NCBI GenBank assembly: GCA_902468695.1
Contig: CABQZS010000151.1
Span: forward strand, 1 to 7,473
Reading direction: 5' to 3'
Source: an uncultured Collinsella sp.
GTDB lineage: Bacteria; Actinomycetota; Coriobacteriia; Coriobacteriales; Coriobacteriaceae
Length of the DNA stretch: 7,473 nt
Below the pieces are notes generated by a model, which was not told the DNA's origin, searched no databases, and was given only the letters and a program-made list of their open reading frames with translations. Shown one piece after another: positions 1-5,534 of this stretch. The translations under genes were made by a program, and so were the position numbers. Every line of letters begins with the position of its first letter. Position 1 is the first letter of the stretch.

Positions 1-1579
1 CCAACGGGGCCAGGTAATCGGCCGTCTCGCAGCCAACGGTGCCGCCGCCCACGATGACGATCTTCTTGCCCGGGAAAGCCTTGCCGCCCAGCAGGTCGTC
101 AGCCGTCATAACCTGCTTAAAGCCCTGCATGAAGGCCGGAGCGATGGGCTCGGCGCCATAAGCCAGGACGACCTCGTAGCCCGCGTAGTCACGCTGAATG
201 TCCTCGGCCGAAAGCTCGGTACCAAAGACGCACTTCACGCCCGCCTCAGCAAGACGGCGATACTGGTACTTGATCACGCGGGTGAGTTCCTGCTTTGCCG
301 GCGGAACGGCCGCGATGCGCATCTCGCCGCCCGGTTCGTCCTGCTTATCCACGAGCACCACGTTGTGGCCGCGCTTGGCGGCAATGTAGGCTGCCTCCAT
401 GCCCGCAGGACCAGCGCCCACAACCAGTACGTTTTTGGCCTCGGCGGCAGGCTCGTAGCCAGCCTCGTCGCGCTCCACGTCCGGGTTGACGGTGCAGGAG
501 ATGCGCTTGCCGAACATAATGCCGTTCAGGCAGCGCAGGCAGCCGATGCAGGGGCGGATGTCGTCGGCGTTGCCGGCAGCGGCCTTATTGCAGAACTCGG
601 CATCGCACAGATTGGCGCGGCCCATCATGCAGATGTCGGCAGCGCCGTCCTCGATCAGCTCCTCGGCAATCCATGCCTCGTTAATGCGGCCGACCGTGGC
701 AACGGGAATGTTCACGTGCTTCTTAATCTCGCGCGAGCAGGCGGCATGCGAGGCCTGCTGCGTGCCGGCGGCGGGAATCGCGGAGCCGCGCTTGATGGTG
801 GTGCCGCCCGACACGTGAATCATGTCGACGCCGGCCTTCTCCAGGCGACGCGAGACATAAATCATATCGTTGAGGGTCAGACCGCCATCGGTGTACTCAT
901 CGCCCGAAATGCGGACATCGATGATAAAGTCCTTGCCGCAGCGCTCGCGAATCTCGGCAATGACCTCGAGCAAGAAGCGCATGCGGGCGTCGAGCGAGCC
1001 GCCGTACTCATCGGTACGCTTGTTGTAGAGCGGGGTCAAAAAGCCGCCGAGCATGCCGTGGGCGTGCGCCGCATGGACCTCGACGCCATCGACGCCAGCC
1101 TTCTGCATACGCACGGCAGCGTCGCCAAACTGATGCGTGAGTTCGTGGATCTCGTCGACCGTGATGGGGCGCGGTGCCTCGCGGGCGTAAGACGGGCCCA
1201 CAAAGGACGGAGCGATCAGGCGAGGCGTGCCCGGAATGTTAAAGGCCATGTAGGAGGGGTGGAAGAGCTGCGGCATGATCTTGCAGCCATACTCGTGGAC
1301 GGCCGCGGCGAGCTTTTCCCAGCCAGGGATAAACGTGTCGTCGTAGCAGCACATGTCACCCGGCAGATAGGTATAGGTGGGCTCGACCGTCACGACCTCG
1401 GTGATGATCAGGCCCACGCCGCCCTTGGCGCGGGCGCGGTAGTGGTCGACCAAGTCGTCGGTCACATAACCATGATCGGCCAGGTTGGTAGATACCGGCG
1501 GCATAAAGACGCGGTTCTTGACCTCGGTCGTACCGACCTTGATCGGGCTAAAGAGCATCGGATAGGCGGAGGACTCCAT
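1..1579 (-). CDS. NADH:flavin oxidoreductase, 2,4-dienoyl-CoA/enoate reductase type (C-terminus cut by window edge)
   Basis: This cytosolic flavoenzyme probably reduces activated C=C bonds with NAD(P)H through FAD, a [4Fe-4S] cluster and FMN. My translation from ATG 1579 gives 526 residues before the window ends. Relatives run to about 640-680, so roughly 120-150 C-terminal residues are missing. The N-terminal TIM barrel opens LFSPIKVGTTEVKNRV and carries NKRTDEYGGS typical of the family. Four cysteines, C344, C347, C350 and C362 (C-x2-C-x2-C-x11-C), fit the Fe-S cluster. GAGPAG at 388-393 is the first dinucleotide-binding motif and GGGTVG at 511-516 the second. The start is supported by AAAGGA about 7 bases upstream. 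The substrate cannot be told: fatty enoyl-CoA, bile-acid intermediates, flavonoids or other enoates are all possible. The active-site stretch H169-A-A-H-A-H-G-M differs from the usual Tyr-containing one. Family call is secure, function is not. Confidence 0.9.
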   Translation of the reverse strand, partial: MESSAYPMLFSPIKVGTTEVKNRVFMPPVSTNLADHGYVTDDLVDHYRARAKGGVGLIITEVVTVEPTYTYLPGDMCCYDDTFIPGWEKLAAAVHEYGCKIMPQLFHPSYMAFNIPGTPRLIAPSFVGPSYAREAPRPITVDEIHELTHQFGDAAVRMQKAGVDGVEVHAAHAHGMLGGFLTPLYNKRTDEYGGSLDARMRFLLEVIAEIRERCGKDFIIDVRISGDEYTDGGLTLNDMIYVSRRLEKAGVDMIHVSGGTTIKRGSAIPAAGTQQASHAACSREIKKHVNIPVATVGRINEAWIAEELIEDGAADICMMGRANLCDAEFCNKAAAGNADDIRPCIGCLRCLNGIMFGKRISCTVNPDVERDEAGYEPAAEAKNVLVVGAGPAGMEAAYIAAKRGHNVVLVDKQDEPGGEMRIAAVPPAKQELTRVIKYQYRRLAEAGVKCVFGTELSAEDIQRDYAGYEVVLAYGAEPIAPAFMQGFKQVMTADDLLGGKAFPGKKIVIVGGGTVGCETADYLAPL

Positions 1580-1606
1580 ACAGGGTTCCTTTCGTTTGAG
1601 CCGCTC

Positions 1607-1647
1607 GGCGGCAGTTGCTAACGTACTTATCGTATCAGCAACCGCCG
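1607..1647. promoter_or_regulatory. Imperfect inverted repeat upstream of the flavin oxidoreductase
   Basis: GTTGCT (1614-1619) pairs with AGCAAC (1637-1642), and the flanking CGGCGG and CCGCC extend the pairing across a small bulge. The loop is 17 bases. It lies about 30 bases before the oxidoreductase start codon, so it could be an operator or a leader hairpin. It has no U-tract, so it is not an obvious terminator for the upstream Cys-rich gene. I found no clear -10/-35 pair around it. The role is inference only. Confidence 0.3.
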
Positions 1648-1681
1648 TATCCGCGGCCAAACATACCCAAACGCCGGTCGG

Positions 1682-1882
1682 CTAATGAATACCGCGGCCC
1701 AAGTCTTCGGCGATTTTGTCCACGCCCTTAAGCGCGGCGCACGTCTTTTTGTTGGAGCAATGCCCCGTGCAAACGCCACCCTGAGCGCAGTCGGCGCAGG
1801 TGCCCTTGCGGTAGATGCGCACGCATACCGCGACAAACGCAATACCGATAACAGCCAGTACAACAATATCGATAGGTGCCAT
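1682..1882 (-). CDS. FeoB-associated Cys-rich membrane protein
   Basis: This 66-residue protein has one N-terminal membrane helix (about residues 4-22, IDIVVLAVIGIAFVAVCV), then a basic stop-transfer patch RIYRK and a cysteine-rich tail. The cysteines are C29-x2-C32-x5-C38-x3-C42-x5-C48, with another, C20, at the end of the helix. This architecture matches the small FeoB-associated Cys-rich membrane proteins usually encoded next to feoB in Firmicutes and related gut anaerobes. They are thought to aid Fe(II) transport, perhaps by binding or passing iron, but the mechanism is not established. The start at 1882 is well supported by AGAGGAGG six bases upstream. A longer overlapping frame starting at 1887 lacks these features and is a shadow. 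The gene sits 177 bases after feoB and beyond the feoB terminator, so it depends on read-through or its own promoter. Stop is TAG. Confidence 0.85.
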   Translation of the reverse strand: MAPIDIVVLAVIGIAFVAVCVRIYRKGTCADCAQGGVCTGHCSNKKTCAALKGVDKIAEDLGRGIH

Positions 1883-1932
1883 AGCAAGCCTCCTCTAGTT
1901 AACCATCACTTACTTTACCCCATTCTCCACCT

Positions 1933-1959
1933 ACCAAAAAGGGACAGGTTCATTTTGGT
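1933..1959. repeat. 27-bp inverted-repeat element between feoB terminator and Cys-rich gene
   Basis: ACCAAAA (1933-1939) and TTTTGGT (1953-1959) form 7-bp inverted arms around AGGGACAGGTTCA. The ACCAAAAAG start recurs at about 1993-2001 at the foot of the feoB terminator. The GGGACAGGTT core looks like a short dispersed repeat I associate loosely with Coriobacteriia intergenic DNA, but only one copy is in this window, so dispersal cannot be shown here. It could also simply be a weak hairpin in the read-through transcript. Confidence 0.35.
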
Positions 1960-1995
1960 CGGTTTTATCTGCGGAAACGCCACATCTCCCCCCAC

Positions 1996-2029
1996 CAAAA
2001 AGCCCGAGTGTCGCTGGGACACCCGGGCT
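1996..2029 (-). terminator. Intrinsic terminator of the feo operon
   Basis: On the minus strand a 12-bp stem (arms 2018-2029 and 2001-2012) closes a 5-base loop and runs straight into TTTTT. One pair is G-U in the minus-strand RNA but would be an A-C mismatch in a plus-strand RNA, which fixes the orientation. It begins 30 bases after the feoB stop codon. Confidence 0.9.
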
Positions 2030-2058
2030 CGTGGAAAGGGGTTAATCCTTATTCGGAC

Positions 2059-4386
2059 TTAGGCGGAAACCGCGGCAGAAGCGGTGTTGGTCTCGTCCTC
2101 GTCCGTCCATGCATGCTTTGGCATGGGACGGAAAATCTGGAAGAGCATCGCAACCAGCAGCGCAATGGCCACAACCGTCCAGATACCAAACTGCCCCAGA
2201 ACAAGCAGGTTGTAGAACTGGTTGATGAACAGGGCGATCACCCAAGCAAAGGCGCACTCGTAGCCGATGGCGATCGCAGTCCACTTGCCGGAATCCATCT
2301 GGTTGCGGATGGTGCCAATGGCGGCAAAGCACGGAGCGCACAGCAGGTTGAAGGCGCCGAAGGCAACGCAAGCGCCCATGGTGGGGAACATGCCGGCAAA
2401 CGCGGTCCACAGGCTCGGGTCGGTCTCGCCCGCGTCGGCGACGGACAGCAGCGAGCCGGCGGTGGCGACGACGTTCTCCTTGGCGACGAGGCCAGAGACA
2501 GTCAGCGCGGTGGCCTGCCAGGTGCTAAAGCCGAGCGGGGCGAAGATCCAAGCGACCAGGTTGCCCAGCATGGCAAGCACGGAGTAGTCCATAAACTCCT
2601 CGGGGATGCCGTCCATCGCAGGCAGGAAGCCAAAGGAACCGTTGTAGCTACCAAAGTTGGACAGGAACCAAACCACGACAGTGGAGGCAAAGATGACCGT
2701 GCCGGCCTTCTTGATAAAGGCCCAGCAGCGCTCCCACACGTGCAGCGCCCAAGAGCGGATCGCCGGGAAGTGGTAGGCAGGAAGCTCCATAACGAACGGC
2801 GTCGGGCGACCGGCGAAGAGCTTGGTCTTCTTGAGCATAAGGCCCGAAGCGATGACGGCAAAGACGCCAAGGAAGTAGAAGAGCGGGCTGATCCACGCGG
2901 CGGTGGTGGAAGAATCGCCGATGATGGAACCCATGAGCAAGGCGATGATCGGCAGCTTGGCACCACAGGGAATAAACGTGGTGGTCATGACCGTCATGCG
3001 GCGGTCCTTCTCGTTCTCGATGGTCTTGGTGGCCATGACGCCGGGGACGCCGCAGCCCGAGGACACGAGCATGGGGATGAACGACTTACCGGACAGGCCA
3101 AAGCGGCGGAACACGCGGTCCATGATGAAGGCGACGCGGGCCATGTAGCCGCAGTCCTCCAGGAAGGACAGCATCACGAACAGCAGGAACATCTGCGGCA
3201 CAAAGCCGAAGATGGCACCCAGACCGCCGACGATGCCGTCGCAGACCAGCGAATCGACCAGACCGCCGTCCTCAGTGCCGCCCGCCACGAGGGCATCGTG
3301 CACCACGGTGGTGATACCCGGGACATAGGGGCCGTACTGTGCCGGGTCGACCGAGTCGGCGTCGTCACCCGCGGCCTCGACAGCCTCATCGTAAGCATCG
3401 CGGCCCTGACCGAGCACATACCAACCGTCGGTGCCAAAGAGCTGATCGTTGGTGAAGTCGGTCACCGTGCCGCCCAAGGTGGAAACGGCGATGTAGTACA
3501 CGCAGAACATGATGACCACAAAGATCGGCAGGCCCAGGATACGGTTGGTAACCACGCGGTCGATCTTCTCGGAGGTGCTCATCTTTGCCGGAGCCTTGGT
3601 GAGGCACTCGTCAATGATGTGGGCAATCACGCCGTAACGCTCGCCGGTGATGATGGACTCGGCGTCGTCGTCGCAGTCCTGCTCGCACTGGGCGACCAGC
3701 TGCTCCACGCGAGCGGCCTTCTCCTTGGTGAGGTTGATGAGCTTGCAGGCGTCTGCATCACGCTCGAACAGCTTGACGGCGTAATAGCGGCGCTTGTTGG
3801 CGGGAACGCTCGCAGGCAGGTTATTCTCGATGTGGTCCAGAACGTCCTCGATGGAGGAATCGAACTTGTGCTCCGGCACCTGGCCCTTGGAAGCAGCGGA
3901 CTTCTTAACCTGCTCGAAAAGCTCCTTGATACCCTTGTTCTTAAGGGCCGAGATCATCATGACCGGGCAGCCGAGCTTCTTGGAGAGCTTGTCCGTGTCG
4001 ATCTTATCGCCGTTCTTCTCGACCAAGTCGGCCATGTTGAGGGCGACGACTACGGGCAGGCCGGTCTCGATAACCTGAAGCGCCAGGTACAGGTTGCGCT
4101 CGAGGTTGGTGGCATCGACAACCTGGACGACCACATCGGGCTCGCCGCTCATGAGATAATCGCGCGAGCATTGCTCCTCGGGGCTGTAGGGGGAAAGCGA
4201 GTAGATACCAGGGAGGTCCGTGATGGTAACGTTCTTGTCGCTTAGGAGCTTGGCCTCCTTTTTCTCAACCGTGACGCCGGGCCAGTTGCCAACGTAGCCG
4301 TTGGCGCCGGTGATCAGGTTGAAAAGCGTGGTCTTGCCGCAGTTGGGGTTACCCGCCAGCGCGACATGGATCTGAGAATCCGCCAT
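2059..4386 (-). CDS. feoB: Ferrous iron transport protein B (GTPase-coupled Fe(II) permease)
   Basis: FeoB imports Fe2+ across the cytoplasmic membrane, driven or gated by its own N-terminal GTPase. The 775 residues show every G motif: P-loop GNPNCGKT (12-19, with Cys16 where Escherichia coli has Ser), switch Thr39 in WPGVTVE, DLPG (57-60), NMAD (117-120) and SALKNKG (146-152). A helical spacer follows to about 270. The permease has its first helix near 283-302, then FLEDCGYMARVAFIMDR, SSGCGVPG with Cys445, IPCGAKLP with Cys474, and LLCAPCFAAIG with Cys683 and Cys686. These cysteines mark the conserved permease core. The 303-382 loop carries an acidic stretch (330-347, eight Asp/Glu). The tail after residue 752 has no cysteine, unlike FeoB proteins with a C-terminal Cys cluster. 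Start 4386 has GAAGGA just upstream and leads directly into the G domain. It is the last gene of feoA-feoA-feoB. Confidence 0.98.
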   Translation of the reverse strand: MADSQIHVALAGNPNCGKTTLFNLITGANGYVGNWPGVTVEKKEAKLLSDKNVTITDLPGIYSLSPYSPEEQCSRDYLMSGEPDVVVQVVDATNLERNLYLALQVIETGLPVVVALNMADLVEKNGDKIDTDKLSKKLGCPVMMISALKNKGIKELFEQVKKSAASKGQVPEHKFDSSIEDVLDHIENNLPASVPANKRRYYAVKLFERDADACKLINLTKEKAARVEQLVAQCEQDCDDDAESIITGERYGVIAHIIDECLTKAPAKMSTSEKIDRVVTNRILGLPIFVVIMFCVYYIAVSTLGGTVTDFTNDQLFGTDGWYVLGQGRDAYDEAVEAAGDDADSVDPAQYGPYVPGITTVVHDALVAGGTEDGGLVDSLVCDGIVGGLGAIFGFVPQMFLLFVMLSFLEDCGYMARVAFIMDRVFRRFGLSGKSFIPMLVSSGCGVPGVMATKTIENEKDRRMTVMTTTFIPCGAKLPIIALLMGSIIGDSSTTAAWISPLFYFLGVFAVIASGLMLKKTKLFAGRPTPFVMELPAYHFPAIRSWALHVWERCWAFIKKAGTVIFASTVVVWFLSNFGSYNGSFGFLPAMDGIPEEFMDYSVLAMLGNLVAWIFAPLGFSTWQATALTVSGLVAKENVVATAGSLLSVADAGETDPSLWTAFAGMFPTMGACVAFGAFNLLCAPCFAAIGTIRNQMDSGKWTAIAIGYECAFAWVIALFINQFYNLLVLGQFGIWTVVAIALLVAMLFQIFRPMPKHAWTDEDETNTASAAVSA

Positions 4387-4406
4387 TCAATCCTTCTTCC
4401 TTGTGT

Positions 4407-4432
4407 GCCTGCGTTGCTTTCTCCGCGCAGGC
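4407..4432 (-). promoter_or_regulatory. Leader hairpin just upstream of the feoB ribosome binding site
   Basis: GCCTGCG (4407-4413) and CGCAGGC (4426-4432) form a perfect 7-bp GC-rich stem with a 12-base loop. In the minus-strand transcript it ends about 20 bases before the feoB start codon and abuts the ribosome binding region. There is no U-tract, so it is not a terminator. It could stabilise the feoB message as a processed 5' end or influence translation; this is inference. Confidence 0.45.
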
Positions 4433-4461
4433 TGGATAATGTGCTTCAAAGATGCTGCATT

Positions 4462-4481
4462 AAGTTAGAAAAACCTAACTT
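4462..4481. promoter_or_regulatory. Candidate iron-responsive operator upstream of feoB
   Basis: AAGTTAG (4462-4468) and CTAACTT (4475-4481) are a perfect 7-bp inverted repeat separated by AAAAAC, in an A/T-rich island in the 123-base gap between feoA2 and feoB. The GTTAG/CTAAC arms recall the DtxR/IdeR box (TTAGGTTAG and its complement), but the spacing is 6 rather than 1, so it is not a match to that consensus. It may be a metalloregulator site serving an internal feoB promoter. I cannot identify a confident -10/-35 pair. Confidence 0.4.
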
Positions 4482-4509
4482 TATCTGCAGAAATATGCAT
4501 CGCGAGTCC

Positions 4510-4731
4510 TTACTGGACCTCGACGACGGCGGCCTCCTCCTTGCGGATGGAAAGCTCGTAGCCGCGCACGTTGATCTCGACCGGATCACCGAGCGGTGCA
4601 ACCTTCACGACCTTGAACGAAGTGCCCTTGATGAGCCCCAGGTCCATAAGGTGGCGGCGAAGCGCGCCCTCACCGTGAAGCTTGACGATGGTGGAGCTCT
4701 CGCCCACCTTAACGTCACCCAACGTCTTCAT
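4510..4731 (-). CDS. feoA: Ferrous iron transport protein A (second copy)
   Basis: This is a 73-residue FeoA-family protein, a small cytosolic SH3-like domain needed for full FeoB activity and believed to contact the FeoB GTPase or permease. Family hallmarks are VKVGESSTIVKL near the N-terminus, the helix ALRRHLMDLGLIKGTSFKVV (23-42), and the closing strands DPVEINVRGYELSIRKEEA, where the G-D-P-V-E-I run and LSIRKEEA are typical of classical FeoA. The start at 4731 follows a GGGGG-type ribosome binding site eight bases upstream. It lies 40 bases after the first feoA and 123 bases before feoB. It is closer to the canonical FeoA pattern than its upstream partner, so it may be the main FeoB partner; that ranking is inference. 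Confidence 0.95.
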   Translation of the reverse strand: MKTLGDVKVGESSTIVKLHGEGALRRHLMDLGLIKGTSFKVVKVAPLGDPVEINVRGYELSIRKEEAAVVEVQ

Positions 4732-4754
4732 TTACTTGTCCCCCTTTCAGTACT

Positions 4755-4783
4755 TGCAAAAATACCGTCGTCTAGGCGACGGT
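4755..4783 (-). terminator. Terminator-like hairpin overlapping the feoA1 stop codon (possible attenuator)
   Basis: On the minus strand ACCGTCG (complement of 4777-4783) pairs with CGACGGT (complement of 4764-4770) over a 6-base loop that contains the feoA1 TAG stop, followed by ATTTTTG. The stem is only 7 bp and the U-run is 5 bases after one A, so it is likely partial or attenuating rather than complete. It sits in the 40-base gap before feoA2 and could lower downstream expression relative to feoA1. Confidence 0.45.
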
Positions 4784-5014
4784 CATGATGTGCATGGCCA
4801 CCTTGGAATCGATACCAAAGCGGGCACCCAGCACGGTAACGATGATGTTGGCGCCACTCGAGCTCACTACGTGAATCTCATTGCCTTCGACAAAGCCGAG
4901 GTCCTTGAGGTGGTGCTTCATATCCTCATTGCCCTTTACACGGGACACGCGCACGGTTTCGCCCGCTTTTACCATCGAAAGCGGCATTGCCGGCATCTGC
5001 GGTCCGCAAGACAT
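4772..5014 (-). CDS. feoA: Ferrous iron transport protein A (first copy)
   Basis: This is an 80-residue FeoA-domain protein at the head of the feo operon. The core from residue 10 (MPLSMVKAGETVRVSRVKG) through the helix MKHHLKDLGFVEGNEIHVV and the strand NIIVTVLGARFGIDSKVAMHI to the end is a complete FeoA SH3-like fold. Its final strand region (GARFGIDSKVAMHI) diverges from the feoA2 one (GYELSIRKEEA), so the two are not recent duplicates and may have distinct roles. I chose ATG 5014 because TAGGAG lies about seven bases upstream. This adds a short extension MSCGPQMPA with one cysteine before the usual MPLSM start; starting at Met10 would give the standard FeoA length. It is followed after 40 bases by feoA2, with a weak terminator-like hairpin across its stop. 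Confidence 0.93.
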   Translation of the reverse strand: MSCGPQMPAMPLSMVKAGETVRVSRVKGNEDMKHHLKDLGFVEGNEIHVVSSSGANIIVTVLGARFGIDSKVAMHIMTVA

Positions 5015-5056
5015 GAGTGGCTCCTAACGTCAGTTCGTCCTCAACATCGACGCGGT

Positions 5057-5110
5057 AAAAGTTAACCACGCCTATGTTCGCTTTAGTAAACTAACACGTG
5101 GTTAACTTTT
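5057..5110. promoter_or_regulatory. 54-bp inverted-repeat region in the feo operon leader (candidate operator)
   Basis: AAAAGTTAACCACG (5057-5070) is perfectly repeated in inverse as CGTGGTTAACTTTT (5097-5110), with 26 bases between. Inside lies a smaller palindrome, TTAGT-AA-ACTAA (5083-5094). The region is A/T-rich and sits 43-96 bases before the feoA1 start codon, so it is placed to bind a regulator or to form a leader hairpin. The GGTTA and TTAG elements faintly resemble DtxR-family half-sites, but I cannot assign a regulator. A weak possible -10 (TATAGG on the minus strand, about 5146-5151) lies upstream without a good -35. Confidence 0.5.
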
Positions 5111-5153
5111 TGGAAAGGGTCCCCATTCAGATTTCGAAAAAGTTTCCTATACG

Positions 5154-5195
5154 AAACAAAAGGGCGCGGCAAAGGACCATCCTTTACCACGCCCT
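5154..5195 (-). terminator. Intrinsic terminator of the HPr-family gene
   Basis: A 15-bp stem (arms 5181-5195 and 5161-5175) with a 5-base loop is followed on the minus strand by TTTTGTTT. Two pairs are G-U in the minus-strand RNA but C-A mismatches in a plus-strand RNA, which confirms orientation. It begins seven bases after the HPr stop and insulates the feo operon from it. Confidence 0.92.
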
Positions 5196-5202
5196 GTCAT
5201 GC

Positions 5203-5451
5203 TTAAAGCGAGAGATTTCTGATCGATGTGACACAGGAGGCCTCATCTACGCCCGAAACGCGGAAGATGATGTCCTCGCCGCACTCGCCGCAGAGTGCCA
5301 TGAGCCCTATAACGTCGCGGCCATCCGTGTGGCGATCGCCGATACTGACTGACACGTCGCTACGATGCTTGGCAATGATGTCATAGAGCAGCGCAACCGG
5401 GCGGGCATGTAATCCCAACGGATCTTTAATCGTCTTTGTAAACTCGACCAT
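5203..5451 (-). CDS. HPr-family phosphocarrier protein with Asp at position 46
   Basis: HPr passes phosphate from enzyme I to the sugar-specific EIIA domains of the phosphotransferase system, in the cytosol. These 82 residues align without gaps to Bacillus subtilis HPr over the key region: GLHARPVA places His15 and Arg17 exactly at the phosphorylation site. The regulatory segment reads R45-D46-V-I-G-L-M, so the serine that HPr kinase modifies (Ser46) is Asp here. A CxxC motif (C54-G-E-C57) follows the second helix, and a third cysteine is C73. The protein is about five residues shorter than usual. I chose ATG 5451 because GGGAGGGG lies just upstream and the fold starts there; an open frame continues upstream into aspS but lacks homology. 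It lies alone between two strong terminators, so it is probably a single-gene unit. Whether it is the cell's main HPr or a specialised paralogue cannot be seen. Confidence 0.88.
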   Translation of the reverse strand: MVEFTKTIKDPLGLHARPVALLYDIIAKHRSDVSVSIGDRHTDGRDVIGLMALCGECGEDIIFRVSGVDEASCVTSIRNLSL

Positions 5452-5505
5452 GTCCCCTCCCACGACATCGCACATTCGGCCGGCAAACCCAGCCACGTGG
5501 TAGTT

Positions 5506-5511
5506 ATTGTA
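5506..5511 (-). promoter_or_regulatory. Possible -10 element for the HPr gene
   Basis: TACAAT on the minus strand matches TATAAT at five of six positions and lies 54 bases upstream of the HPr start codon, between the aspS terminator and the gene. No convincing -35 hexamer is found 16-18 bases further upstream, where the sequence is G-rich. The location is right, since the preceding terminator implies an own promoter. Confidence 0.35.
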
Positions 5512-5534
5512 CGTTACCGGCGCACCCCCGTCCC

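Noticed and set aside
365..1621. A 418-codon open frame on the plus strand opposite the flavin oxidoreductase
   Set aside because: The minus strand encodes a clear Fe-S flavoenzyme across the same span. The antisense product is an Ala/Gly/Asp/Val/His-rich shadow without motifs.
1627..1887. 86-residue frame starting five bases before the Cys-rich protein
   Set aside because: The other frame has the membrane helix, the ordered cysteines and a perfectly spaced ribosome binding site; this one is an overlapping shadow rich in Arg and Ala.
2008..4245. A 745-codon open frame on the plus strand opposite feoB
   Set aside because: feoB on the minus strand is unmistakable. The antisense frame is open because of GC-rich codon bias; its translation is low-complexity, rich in G, D, H and R, with no recognisable domain or good ribosome binding site.
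4462..4481. A canonical DtxR/IdeR or Fur box
   Set aside because: The arms resemble DtxR half-sites, but the 6-base spacing and the missing outer bases do not fit the 19-bp consensus, so I kept it only as a generic operator candidate.
5015..5160. A metal riboswitch in the feo leader
   Set aside because: I looked for the multi-helix core of known metal-sensing leaders (czcD/NiCo type) and saw only the simple inverted repeats; nothing supports an aptamer call by eye.
5098..5352. 84-codon plus-strand frame over the feo leader and HPr gene
   Set aside because: It crosses the inverted repeat and the HPr terminator and is antisense to HPr; no domain or ribosome binding site supports it.
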